DNA from: a virus
DNA length: 40,829 nucleotides
Direction: 5' to 3' (one strand)
IMG/VR virus record: IMGVR_UViG_3300043399_000937
Span: 1-40,829 of that record
Positions 29,296 to 37,333 of this stretch are shown here, in pieces. The first letter of the stretch is position 1. Each line of letters opens with the position of its first letter. A program made the translations under genes and the position numbers. The notes under the pieces were generated by a model that was not told where the DNA came from, made no database searches, and saw only the letters and a list, made by a program, of their open reading frames with translations.

Positions 29296-29733
29296 TCAGT
29301 ATCCATATGCACCAGTATATGGTGAAGCGTTTTTATTATTTAACGGATCACATTCCCTGTGCCATACAGCTAACTTAACACAATCATCGCTATTATTAAA
29401 CATAATAGCATCTATTGTATTGTATCCTAAATAAACTGCACATTGGTATCGATTACTGCCCATTTTCACTGCCCATATCATGCCATCTTCGTTTATGATT
29501 GGACGAGTATGTTCGTATTCTTTGGGTTTCCATCGACAGTACATATTATGCCACCAGTAAGGAGAAATTTTATACAACATGATAGGATACCATAAACCAT
29601 CTTGTTCTATTCGTGGAAGATCACGTGTTTTCCAACGTTGATCTGTATGCAAGTCCATAGGAGTTAACTTGCTTAATGTGTATGGTTGAATGCGTGGATC
29701 ACGCCATTGAGATTGTAAATGCATATTAGTCAT
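29296..29733 (-). CDS. ParB/sulfiredoxin-fold-like protein, 145 aa
   Basis: The segment GSNRYQCAVYLGYNTIDAIM (about 92-111) resembles the ParB motif in which a G-x-R/H-R-x-x-A-x-x-x-L-G sequence binds nucleotide, preceded by QDGLWYPIMLYKI, as in ParB-like nucleases. It is Trp/Tyr-rich elsewhere. The ATG directly follows the T-run of the upstream terminator and has no ribosome-binding site; a second ATG (codon 4) lacks one too. Function unknown, fold assignment tentative. Confidence 0.65.
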   Translation of the reverse strand: MTNMHLQSQWRDPRIQPYTLSKLTPMDLHTDQRWKTRDLPRIEQDGLWYPIMLYKISPYWWHNMYCRWKPKEYEHTRPIINEDGMIWAVKMGSNRYQCAVYLGYNTIDAIMFNNSDDCVKLAVWHRECDPLNNKNASPYTGAYGY

Positions 29734-29764
29734 AAAAAAAGCTGCATAATAGTTATGCAGCTTT
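29734..29764 (-). terminator. Rho-independent terminator abutting the next start codon
   Basis: AAAGCTGCATAA and TTATGCAGCTTT form a 12-bp stem with a 3-nt loop, followed on the minus strand by a seven-T run that runs directly into the ATG at 29733. A GATAAATA sequence (29779-29772) sits just upstream of it. Confidence 0.9.
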
Positions 29765-29784
29765 CTTAGTTTATTTATCTGCTA

Positions 29785-30168
29785 TTAGGCAGCAGCTAGC
29801 TTGAAGCCTACGTCTGTTACAGTTGTACCAGAAACGTCTACGCTGTTAGCACCTACTGCTGTACCTAGAGCGCGGATAGCTGTCTGCATGTCAGCAGCAG
29901 TCCAACCAGCACCGTTCTGCTCAATTCCCCAGCTTGCAACGCCTGAAGCACCACTCTCGTACTGGAATAGTACTGGAGTACCCTTTAGTGAGAGAGCCTT
30001 GTATACTGCTTCCCATGCTTCGTTTACACCGCCTTCACCGCTCATGTCAACTGCTGTACCAGAACCGTTCTTTACGATCATTCCAAAGAAAGCAATCTTT
30101 GAACCACCAAAGAACTGTGCAGCACCAGCTACACCCATATCGCCATTTACTTTTACTACACCGGCCAT
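29785..30168 (-). CDS. Small Gly/Ala-rich protein, probably abundant virion protein, 127 aa
   Basis: It begins MAGVVKVNGDMGVAGAAQFF and is Gly/Ala/Val-rich throughout, ending GFKLAAA. It has no charged clusters and no enzyme motif. It stands alone between a leader with an AAGGAAA ribosome-binding site and a strong terminator, and its codons are more GC-rich than its neighbours'. Both features suit a highly expressed structural protein such as a decoration or tail-tube-like component (inference). Confidence 0.75.
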   Translation of the reverse strand: MAGVVKVNGDMGVAGAAQFFGGSKIAFFGMIVKNGSGTAVDMSGEGGVNEAWEAVYKALSLKGTPVLFQYESGASGVASWGIEQNGAGWTAADMQTAIRALGTAVGANSVDVSGTTVTDVGFKLAAA

Positions 30169-30239
30169 TTTATTTTTCCTTATCTAAGTTTCTGCGCTTT
30201 GTGCGCTGTAATTATTTAGCATTTGAATTAAAAAATTAA

Positions 30240-30926
30240 TTATAATTCAGCTATTTTTTTACCAATTGCGTATCCTGCAACGCCTGCAATAGCCATCTTA
30301 GCCCAAAGCGGTGTACCAGTTTTAACGCTCTTTGGCATTTCTGCATTTCTAGCAAGTAATTTATTACGTTTTACTGTACGTGAATACGGGTTATAAAGAT
30401 CGCTTTGTTGAAGGTCTTTTTGTATACCCATATAAACTCTAGTCGCTGCCAGCTGTTGTTCTTCTGGCAAAGCACGATCCCAATCTGCAATCAAACGACG
30501 TGCAGACTTTAATCCAGGACTGCTAATTCCTAGGCGTTGCTGCAATGTTAAAAGAAAATTACGATCAAAATCTCGATCATTTTTTCCGTTTGCTACGTTT
30601 TTTAAATAAGTTTTATACTGCAATTCTGGGATAGAAACTAAACGATCAATTTCAATTTTATCTGAGTAACGTCTATTGTTTATTAGCGTATGAGCCATAT
30701 TATGGAGATCACTGCCGGAACTTCTCCATCCATTTAAATTGCCGTAAGCAAGTGTTTGCTGTGCGTACTTCCTTGCTGCTTCTGGATCTGTCTTTTTCAT
30801 AACGTGCAGACTTAAAATTGCGTTAAAGAAATTATCAGCAATTTCGCTTACACTTGTATTTGCAAGCCTAGTGGGATTACGAAAAAGTTTTGCTTCACTT
30901 AATTCTTTTACAAATTCAAAGCTCAT
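30240..30926 (-). CDS. Hypothetical protein, 228 aa
   Basis: A mainly helical basic protein, starting MSFEFVKELSEAKLFRNPTR and ending with a weakly hydrophobic glycine-containing helix (MAIAGVAGYAIGKKIAEL). The motif SEAKLF recurs as SESRLF in the 26805-27830 protein. The ATG overlaps the upstream stop (ATGA). The terminal helix could contact a membrane. Function unknown; virion association is likely from context. Confidence 0.7.
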   Translation of the reverse strand: MSFEFVKELSEAKLFRNPTRLANTSVSEIADNFFNAILSLHVMKKTDPEAARKYAQQTLAYGNLNGWRSSGSDLHNMAHTLINNRRYSDKIEIDRLVSIPELQYKTYLKNVANGKNDRDFDRNFLLTLQQRLGISSPGLKSARRLIADWDRALPEEQQLAATRVYMGIQKDLQQSDLYNPYSRTVKRNKLLARNAEMPKSVKTGTPLWAKMAIAGVAGYAIGKKIAEL

Positions 30927-31519
30927 GGTGTTGTACCTGCATTAGTAGTAGGTCTTATAGACGCAGTTAGCGCGGCGCCTTGAGCTTTAGTTGCCATACG
31001 ACCTGTTTTGTTATTTTTCCATTGTGCCCCAAGCCAAGTAAATTTATTACCATTTAATGTTGCTTGTGTACCTGGTGCAATTGGGGCAGATTGAGGAGGT
31101 TGCTGAGCAGTTTGTTGTTGCTGTTGCAACTGTGCATTTCTTTCAGCTTGGTATGCAGTGTAAGCAACTTTGATTGCAGCAGTAATTGCCTGACTAGATG
31201 GCATTTTACCAGGTGGCATACTGTATGGTAAATTATATCTACTCTTTACACTTGATCCACCAGCAGTTTTGAAAAATTGACGCATTGCTCCGCTTAATAT
31301 TGGATCTGAAAGATTACGTGCCTTGACTAACTTTGCTAGATACTGTATGAAAGCAAGGGCATACTTATCTGGATCTTGTGCAGTATCTGGTTGCACTTGT
31401 ATTAATTTTTTAGCCACTTCATCCCATTGTTTTGATGCTTTTAAAACAATTTGTTCGAGTTGACTAATACCAAATATTTCTTCGATTGGTTGATTTTCAA
31501 GTAATTCATTAATCTTCAT
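30923..31519 (-). CDS. Hypothetical protein, 198 aa, Gln-rich linker
   Basis: After MKINELLENQPIEEIFGISQ comes a helical domain (to about 120), a Gln/Pro-rich linker (about 127-150) and a small C-terminal domain (FTWLGAQWKNNKTGRMATKA). I-x-E at residues 3-5 fits a gp21-type cleavage site. GAAGGA lies ten bases before the ATG. Two-domain layout with a flexible linker suggests a structural or adaptor role. Function unknown. Confidence 0.7.
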   Translation of the reverse strand: MKINELLENQPIEEIFGISQLEQIVLKASKQWDEVAKKLIQVQPDTAQDPDKYALAFIQYLAKLVKARNLSDPILSGAMRQFFKTAGGSSVKSRYNLPYSMPPGKMPSSQAITAAIKVAYTAYQAERNAQLQQQQQTAQQPPQSAPIAPGTQATLNGNKFTWLGAQWKNNKTGRMATKAQGAALTASIRPTTNAGTTP

Positions 31520-31760
31520 TGCGGTCAGTCCTTCGTATACCGCGCATAAATTTACTTGAATCTTGTCCCCTAATGCTGTTTAAAAGCCTACGCTCTAATT
31601 CGCCTGCTGTTTCAGGATCATACGTTTCACGAATTAAATTAATTAAATTTACAGCACTTGTAATAATGTGTAAGGCACGGCTTTCAATAATACTGCTACG
31701 ATCATGATCTGGGACAATATTAGTAATTTCATCAAGTATGCTACGAGTTCTACGTTTCAT
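31509..31760 (-). CDS. Small basic protein, 83 aa
   Basis: It begins MKRRTRSILDEITNIVPDHD and is helical, with a basic C-terminus (KFMRGIRRTDRNED). No motif recognised. A late-type AATAAATA box ends seven bases before the ATG, leaving no space for a ribosome-binding site. The downstream gene overlaps by 11 bp. Confidence 0.7.
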   Translation of the reverse strand: MKRRTRSILDEITNIVPDHDRSSIIESRALHIITSAVNLINLIRETYDPETAGELERRLLNSIRGQDSSKFMRGIRRTDRNED

Positions 31761-31767
31761 AATAAAT

Positions 31768-31775
31768 TATTTATT
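31768..31775 (-). promoter_or_regulatory. Late-type promoter, possibly leaderless
   Basis: AATAAATA is followed by seven bases and the ATG at 31760. Transcription would begin at about the start codon by T4 spacing. Confidence 0.5.
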
Positions 31776-31782
31776 TGATTTT

Positions 31783-33168
31783 TTACTTTTTCAAGTTAGC
31801 AAGCATCTGCTTTAACTTAGCACTTTGCACTTCCGCAGTTACTTTTGGTGTATCTGTTACTTCACTTGGAGTAACATTTGTCTTATTTTTAATGCTATCC
31901 ATAATGTTAGAACTTGGCTTTTTGAAGTTACTTTGAATATCTTCACCGGTATCAATAATACGCAATGTGTTTACATCAAACTCAAGTTCAACTTTTTGTC
32001 CAACACCGCTGGAACTACGTGTTTTCATTAACTGTAGTTGATAACGCCCTTGTTCCTTCATGCTGCGGCTTGTAAAAATACCAAATACGTTGTCTGCTGT
32101 ATTGATCTTAGAAATACCCCCTGAGATGTGACTGTGATCAAACTCAACTTCTTCAACTGCACCTCTGTTTAACTGCGATGCTGTTACAAGTACCATATCA
32201 AGTTCGCGAGCTAAGTTACGCAACTCTTCTGATACGTATTTGTCTTTTACGAATAGATCGCTTGGACTTACTTTTGCGCTAACTGGCATTAGAAGATCGA
32301 GATAGTCTACACACAAGTAACTAATCTTACGACCAGTTTGAACTTGCAGTTCTTTTAAGTAAGCACGTATATCATTTACGTTGCTTTGTGCTGGCATGTA
32401 TTTGATACGCAAGTTGCCTGCCTTCTTACCAACCATTTTAATCTTCATTTCAACTGTATCAATTTCTTTGAAGATCTCTTTGCTTGTTACACCTGTAAGC
32501 ATACTGTCAATACGCATAGAACAAAGTTCCTCGCTAAGTTCTAGTGTAATGTATACACCATCAAGTCCATTCATAAGCCAGTTAAGTGCCAAGTTCTGCA
32601 TAAACAGCGACTTACCTGCACCTGAACCGCCTGCAAAGATTTCAAGTTCGCCTCTATTAAAACCACCATATAGTTTGTTATCAAGCGTTGGCCACCCAGT
32701 AGACATTTGTCCGTTGTTGGACTTTAACTTCATCAAACGTGATCGCGGATCATCAAAATAATCAGTACCTAAATCTCTTGTTAGTGAGATTTGTACTGCA
32801 TCCTTAACTAGTTTTTCAATTGGGTCATACTCACCTTTTTCAATGAGATCAGCACTTTTGAGAATTACACGTAGCAGTGTTTCATGACGTGTGAATGATT
32901 CAAACTCATCCATAAACCAATCAATCATGCTGTCATCAACAGCATCGAGCTTTTGTAGGCTAACACCTGCTCCAGCCTTAACTTGTTCGTTTGTCGGTAA
33001 TGAATTATATTTCTTACTATAGTCCTGTAAGAAAGTTGCTGCTGATCGCAAACTCTTATCAAAGTTAACGGGATCATAAATGTTTTGTACACGCACAAAC
33101 GACTGTGCATCTGCGAGCATTATTTCTAAAAATAGTTTTTGTAGATCTACCGAATACTTAGATTCCAT
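31783..33168 (-). CDS. 41: Replicative DNA helicase, DnaB/T4 gp41-like, 461 aa
   Basis: The RecA-like core has Walker A GGSGAGKS (about residues 180-187 from this start), YITLELSEE, Walker B in SYLCVDYLDLL, and VLVTASQLNRG with the H4-type glutamine. An N-terminal helical domain precedes it, and a variable, Thr/Val-rich tail follows. The ATG at 33166-33168 has GGAAAG upstream; a longer GTG start would overlap the radical SAM gene by 56 bp. It unwinds DNA ahead of the fork and recruits the gp61-like primase encoded two genes upstream. Confidence 0.93.
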   Translation of the reverse strand: MESKYSVDLQKLFLEIMLADAQSFVRVQNIYDPVNFDKSLRSAATFLQDYSKKYNSLPTNEQVKAGAGVSLQKLDAVDDSMIDWFMDEFESFTRHETLLRVILKSADLIEKGEYDPIEKLVKDAVQISLTRDLGTDYFDDPRSRLMKLKSNNGQMSTGWPTLDNKLYGGFNRGELEIFAGGSGAGKSLFMQNLALNWLMNGLDGVYITLELSEELCSMRIDSMLTGVTSKEIFKEIDTVEMKIKMVGKKAGNLRIKYMPAQSNVNDIRAYLKELQVQTGRKISYLCVDYLDLLMPVSAKVSPSDLFVKDKYVSEELRNLARELDMVLVTASQLNRGAVEEVEFDHSHISGGISKINTADNVFGIFTSRSMKEQGRYQLQLMKTRSSSGVGQKVELEFDVNTLRIIDTGEDIQSNFKKPSSNIMDSIKNKTNVTPSEVTDTPKVTAEVQSAKLKQMLANLKK

Positions 33169-34048
33169 TACACTTTCCGCAATTAAATCTGCAATAGTTA
33201 GGTGCAGACTCACTAGTTAGTTTAGCAAAGAAATCCTTTGCTATGCTAGATTTTATTACATCGTTTATGGTTACTTGATGTATATCAAATGTCTTCGACC
33301 ACGGGGTTTTGTATCTAAATCGATGATCAATTAACATACAACACGGCATATAATAACCATCAGCAGTTACAATATGCATTGGTTTTTTAATACACAAAGG
33401 ATCAATATCTTGCTTATCATTGGGACGTTCTTTAGAATTTTCTGTTGGCTTTAACCAATCATTTTCATCAACCCAACGATCGCTATGTAAAATAAAAAAC
33501 TCATCGAAGCTTAATTCTTTACTTAACTTACGTGCTTCCTGAATATCATTTTGATTGTAATTAAAAACTATAAATTGCCATATTAACGTAGTCGAATCTT
33601 TTAAAGCAGTTGCACATTCAACAATGTTTTTCCATCTTGCATTCACTCTATATGTCATAAAATTTTCAGGCGTGCCGTCAATACCAACAACTACCTTATC
33701 ATTTTTATCTAATAACCATGCAAGCTTTTTCCAAAGAGTTGTGCCGCTTTGTCCGTTGGTATGAATGTATACTTTTTTATTTTGACCTTTTGCCCATTTA
33801 ATCCATTCAATGAATTCAGGATGAAATATTGGGTCGCCCATCGTTCCTTTAAATTCAAATATTTCTATTTGATCTAGTACTGGAGCAATAAAAATTTTAA
33901 AATGATCTAAGCTTAAATCGTGGTTAAGCCATGCTTTAGGAAACTTTTCAATAAAGTCTGTTCTTGCACACCTTGGACAAGCTAGATTACATCTGTTAGT
34001 AATCTCTAATTCAAAATTACTAAAATCTAAAGGAAATTTAGATTCCAT
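33158..34048 (-). CDS. Radical SAM protein with SPASM-like C-terminus, 296 aa
   Basis: The [4Fe-4S] motif CNLACPRC (C20, C24, C27) begins a radical SAM barrel with EFKGTMGDPIFHPEF and VYIHTNGQSG. The C-terminus carries further cysteines (LCIKKP, YYMPCCML, YCRFNCGKC), as in SPASM/twitch proteins that hold extra clusters and modify peptides or other substrates. It lies between the primase and helicase genes. Both of its gene overlaps have the identical 11-nt sequence ATGGAATCTAA, suggesting insertion. The substrate is unknown. Confidence 0.9.
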   Translation of the reverse strand: MESKFPLDFSNFELEITNRCNLACPRCARTDFIEKFPKAWLNHDLSLDHFKIFIAPVLDQIEIFEFKGTMGDPIFHPEFIEWIKWAKGQNKKVYIHTNGQSGTTLWKKLAWLLDKNDKVVVGIDGTPENFMTYRVNARWKNIVECATALKDSTTLIWQFIVFNYNQNDIQEARKLSKELSFDEFFILHSDRWVDENDWLKPTENSKERPNDKQDIDPLCIKKPMHIVTADGYYMPCCMLIDHRFRYKTPWSKTFDIHQVTINDVIKSSIAKDFFAKLTSESAPNYCRFNCGKCNGI

Positions 34049-35018
34049 ATCGCTTCCTTAATAACTCTATCTTTAATTTATTAGACTGCTTACTACATAA
34101 TATTGATCTTAACGTGTAAAGTCTACCATAGCGTAAACAAGCATCCGCAATATCCTTAATGTCATCTTGCCAGTCTGGAAAAGCAACGCTCCATCCATAC
34201 TTAAGTGCAGCATTAACTAATTGCTTGCCTGCTTTGTCTCTGTCCGGTACAACGATAATTTCTCGTCCCAGTGTATCGATTATCTCGGCTTTGCGGTCAT
34301 TGACTTCATTAGTTAGTACTGCAAGTCCGCCAAGTGAAATTGCATCAAGTGGACCTTCGCTTAACAGTGCAAACTTACTATCACGCTTTTGTTGATCCAT
34401 ACCAAACACGTAATCACTACCAACGTGTTGAATATATTTGCCTTTGCTGCCGTTGTAATCAATACTACGAGCAGTATAACCTACAACTTTATTTTCCCAA
34501 GTGTATGGGATTATAAGGCGCCTGTTGTATCCTTCTGCGGGACTCCACATCCAGTCAAAGTCGTGCAATTCAAAGCCCCTGCTATCAAGATACTTTGCAA
34601 CATCTAATGCATCCTGCTCTTGTGCGGATGCTAAACTAACTGTGTTTTCTGGAAGATCGCGTGGTTCAAAGTGTATTGCTTCTTTAATACGCTCTTGATA
34701 AACAACTTCCTCATCAAGGTCACGCAATGCGTCGAACTGTAGCCTCATAATGAGGCCTTCGTCCATACCCATCCATTCCATAAGTTTACGGATCTTTAAT
34801 CCGAAGTGCAACCCTGGTCTCCAACCAGTCTTAAACCCACAATTAAAGCAATGATAGATTACTCCACCATCTTCAAAAACCATACCGCCGCGACCTTTTA
34901 TGTCCTTAGTTTCGCCATTATGGGTGCAACAAGGAGCATTAAAGCTTATCCAACCCTTGGTAGCATTTTTATGCTTAGGTGGAATTACAGAACGTATTGC
35001 ATCTTGAATAGAATTCAT
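34038..35018 (-). CDS. 61: DNA primase, T4 gp61-like, 326 aa
   Basis: An N-terminal zinc-binding region has CC at about 30-31, H33 and CFNC at about 57-60. A TOPRIM domain follows, with SEGPLDAISLGG (the metal-binding glutamate) and VVPDRDKAG (the DxD motif). It makes RNA primers on the lagging strand with the helicase at 31783-33168. The operon is fronted by a TTGACT/TATATT promoter at 35027-35055. The stop overlaps the radical SAM start by 11 nt. Confidence 0.93.
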   Translation of the reverse strand: MNSIQDAIRSVIPPKHKNATKGWISFNAPCCTHNGETKDIKGRGGMVFEDGGVIYHCFNCGFKTGWRPGLHFGLKIRKLMEWMGMDEGLIMRLQFDALRDLDEEVVYQERIKEAIHFEPRDLPENTVSLASAQEQDALDVAKYLDSRGFELHDFDWMWSPAEGYNRRLIIPYTWENKVVGYTARSIDYNGSKGKYIQHVGSDYVFGMDQQKRDSKFALLSEGPLDAISLGGLAVLTNEVNDRKAEIIDTLGREIIVVPDRDKAGKQLVNAALKYGWSVAFPDWQDDIKDIADACLRYGRLYTLRSILCSKQSNKLKIELLRKRYGI

Positions 35019-35026
35019 AACAACTT

Positions 35027-35055
35027 AATATAGTAGTTAGTTAACGTCTAGTCAA
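35027..35055 (-). promoter_or_regulatory. Sigma70-like promoter of the primase-helicase operon
   Basis: TTGACT, a 17-bp spacer and TATATT lie eight bases upstream of the primase ATG. The spacer contains the short palindrome GTTAAC. The plus-strand gene diverges from the same region. Confidence 0.75.
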
Positions 35056-35063
35056 TTAACAGT

Positions 35064-35465
35064 ATGGTATTATTGATGCTAAGTAAAATTGGAATGGAAG
35101 AAGCTTTACAACAATTATTAGAAAAATATCCTTTTTTCGCTATTATCCGTTATTCTGATATTGAATATGTTTGCATCGTTCAGAACCAAGACGTTGACGT
35201 AACTACAATATATGATTACAATACATTAAAAACAGATGACCATAAAAAGCTTTTTCTTGAGTTAGCAAATCAATGGTGGTGGGAATCAAATCGTATGATT
35301 CCTATTAATGTTTTCTTAAAAGAAGATTGGGTACAATTTAGATATTGTGCTAAAACGTTAATAACAAAAGAATGTGAAATAGTTGCGGGACATGCCGTCC
35401 GTTTACACGAAATAGCTGGTAAACGAACTAAACGTAAAATGATACAACTAGTCCGCAAGCCTTAA
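35064..35465 (+). CDS. Hypothetical protein, 133 aa
   Basis: One of three plus-strand genes. Three in-frame ATGs (35064, 35076, 35094) are possible and none has a clear ribosome-binding site; the first is given. The protein has a beta-rich core (FAIIRYSDIEYVCIVQNQDV), WWWESNR in the middle and a basic end. It converges with the SGNH-like gene (18-bp overlap). Family not recognised. Confidence 0.65.
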   Translation: MVLLMLSKIGMEEALQQLLEKYPFFAIIRYSDIEYVCIVQNQDVDVTTIYDYNTLKTDDHKKLFLELANQWWWESNRMIPINVFLKEDWVQFRYCAKTLITKECEIVAGHAVRLHEIAGKRTKRKMIQLVRKP

Positions 35466-36125
35466 CAATTTTTTTGCAGATGGCAATAACATATTAGCTA
35501 ATTCTTCATGGGCTTCTTCTAATGGATGTAGATAAGGACCTGCAGGATAACGACTACCCCATGTAAAGAAACCTTCTTTATTTTTTCCAATCCAAACCCA
35601 TTTATCCCAATTAATTTCAGTTTGTAAACTACGAATACTTGTAGTAGGATGCTTATAAAAATAACGATTGAAAATACAAACATCTGCACTTGTAAACATG
35701 TATGGGATATTTTTACGCTCAAGCAATTCTTGGATCATCAAGTAACTAGTTAAACTAGTATATATTTCATATACTTCGCTATCGCCACAAATCTCATACC
35801 ATGTATTAACTTTTGGTTCGATATTACGTGTTTGACTACTTACTGTTAACCAATCATTATTAGAAAATATTTCGTATCTATTTGTAAAAGACCACATTAC
35901 AGCAACAGCTAACTCTTGATGTTGTTTTTCAACTATAGTATCAAAAAGAGTCCTGGCGATAGTTTGGTTACTAATACCTGGCTTAGCAACGCAATGATAA
36001 TTCATATTAAACTTTTTTGCGAGTAAAGCAGCCCAAGTGTAATTACTTGGACTTTTAGAGTCGTTATCGTCAGCTAACTCTGACCCTAACGTAAAACTGC
36101 AACCAGCCCCAATTAGTGTAATCAT
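35448..36125 (-). CDS. SGNH-hydrolase-like protein, 225 aa
   Basis: The N-terminus MITLIGAGCSFTLGSELADD has the block I pattern of SGNH enzymes with S10 as nucleophile. A second block (KPGISNQTI) could supply the Gly/Asn, and HPLEEAHEELA near the C-terminus carries the histidine, though the usual Asp of DxxH is Glu here. It may be an esterase acting on a modified glycan or lipid. Proteins of this look occur in many marine myoviruses. The activity is not certain. Confidence 0.72.
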   Translation of the reverse strand: MITLIGAGCSFTLGSELADDNDSKSPSNYTWAALLAKKFNMNYHCVAKPGISNQTIARTLFDTIVEKQHQELAVAVMWSFTNRYEIFSNNDWLTVSSQTRNIEPKVNTWYEICGDSEVYEIYTSLTSYLMIQELLERKNIPYMFTSADVCIFNRYFYKHPTTSIRSLQTEINWDKWVWIGKNKEGFFTWGSRYPAGPYLHPLEEAHEELANMLLPSAKKLLRLAD

Positions 36126-36126
36126 A

Positions 36127-36720
36127 TTACACTCCGCACAATAAATTCATATGAACTTTAACTAAATGTGCATAACTGACAGCATGTGATTTCTTAAAGT
36201 AATATGCATCATCAGCTGGTTTAGTCCATACATCCAACCCAACTTCCTTCCATGTTTTGCCAACTAAATGTCGTTTTGCCGGTCGTATAATAGCAAGCAA
36301 CATAGCCATGCGAGGAATGTTGTTAATAGGTTCCGGCATACGCTGTATAGTATCATAGTGATTGCCAATATGAACTACTTGCTCTATAAACTCTTTGTAT
36401 TGCAGCATTTCCCACATAGGTTCTGTTGATAACAGCTTCTCTAAATGCGCTGGATCTTTTACTTGATCGTAAACAGATTGATTAAGTATGTCCAACTTAA
36501 CGTAGCCAAGTTCCTCTGCTTTTTCGTACTCCACAGTTGCCATGCCAGTAATTGGATCAACAGGGACATCAGTAACATATATTCCTGTTAAGTGTTTAAC
36601 AAATTGTCCTTTTTTAAACATACTAGCCGGGGTGTGCTTAATTAATTTCAGCACATCATCACGATTAGCAACATCAATATCTATGTCACTAGTAAACTTT
36701 TTTACATTTTCTGTTTGCAT
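36127..36720 (-). CDS. DnaE/PolC-like fragment protein, 197 aa
   Basis: Two stretches resemble bacterial DNA polymerase III alpha: TVEYEKAEELGYVKLDILNQ matches the ..GLLKFDFLGL region, and YYFKKSHAVSYAHLVKVHMN matches the F.KSHA..Y motif. The catalytic aspartates of the palm and the PHP domain are absent, so it is not a polymerase. Similar short proteins appear in T4-like marine phages. It starts inside the end of the GIY-YIG gene (19-bp overlap). Possible role: interaction with a replication partner (inference). Confidence 0.7.
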   Translation of the reverse strand: MQTENVKKFTSDIDIDVANRDDVLKLIKHTPASMFKKGQFVKHLTGIYVTDVPVDPITGMATVEYEKAEELGYVKLDILNQSVYDQVKDPAHLEKLLSTEPMWEMLQYKEFIEQVVHIGNHYDTIQRMPEPINNIPRMAMLLAIIRPAKRHLVGKTWKEVGLDVWTKPADDAYYFKKSHAVSYAHLVKVHMNLLCGV

Positions 36721-37301
36721 TTGTCACCGTGCCATCTTGAAAAATTTACAGGAGTAAACTCACCTTCACAGTGTACACAATGCTTTTTCTGAAATCTACT
36801 TTTAATATGTGCTTCTGTTTGAGGACCTTTTTTGATACCTCGATGTGCTTTCATCCTTTTCTCAACATGATCGCTAGATTGTTTATATCCTTTTAACGCT
36901 TTAGCATAATCATTGCCTTTATTATTTTCTTTACGTTTTGCAATGACTTCGGGTCTTAAGTTGTATTCTGATAAATTAGGTCTTTTTGAACCAACGTTGT
37001 ATTTGTGACCTTGTGTGAAGCCATCAAGTCCGTTTTCTGGTTTAAGATTAGCCCATTCTGTTGACTCAGCAATATTGTGGTCCAATGAGAATTTATTAGC
37101 GTATTCAGTTAATGTTTGTTCGTTTTCAAAAAGCATAAACCATACAGTTGTAATATCATCTCCGTGAACTTTTAAGTGATTTTTCCAATAAAGTCCTGAT
37201 CCCTTATAAATGAGTGGATCTTTTGTTGTTTTTCCAAAATATTTTAGACCAGTTTGATTATGTTGCTTAACGTAAAGATACGTTGGTTTAAATTTACTCA
37301 T
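36702..37301 (-). CDS. GIY-YIG homing endonuclease-like protein, 199 aa
   Basis: The N-terminus YLYVKQHNQTGLKYFGKTTK corresponds to the GIY-YIG motifs with KYFGKT as the second half, followed by YKGSGLYWKNHL, as in phage Seg/Mob enzymes. A Lys-rich linker (RKENNKGNDYAKALKGYKQS) with modular-domain character leads to a zinc-finger-like end (CVHC, HGDKC). It is free-standing, next to the DnaE-like gene, and probably promotes its own transfer. A weak TTGACT-based promoter may lie near 37332. Confidence 0.83.
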   Translation of the reverse strand: MSKFKPTYLYVKQHNQTGLKYFGKTTKDPLIYKGSGLYWKNHLKVHGDDITTVWFMLFENEQTLTEYANKFSLDHNIAESTEWANLKPENGLDGFTQGHKYNVGSKRPNLSEYNLRPEVIAKRKENNKGNDYAKALKGYKQSSDHVEKRMKAHRGIKKGPQTEAHIKSRFQKKHCVHCEGEFTPVNFSRWHGDKCKQKM

Positions 37302-37333
37302 ACTTTATTTAGTATCAGTAACATAAACTCCAG

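Noticed and set aside
35056-35070. Plus-strand promoter for the 35064-35465 gene
   Set aside because: No -35/-10 pair with acceptable spacing and no late box could be found.
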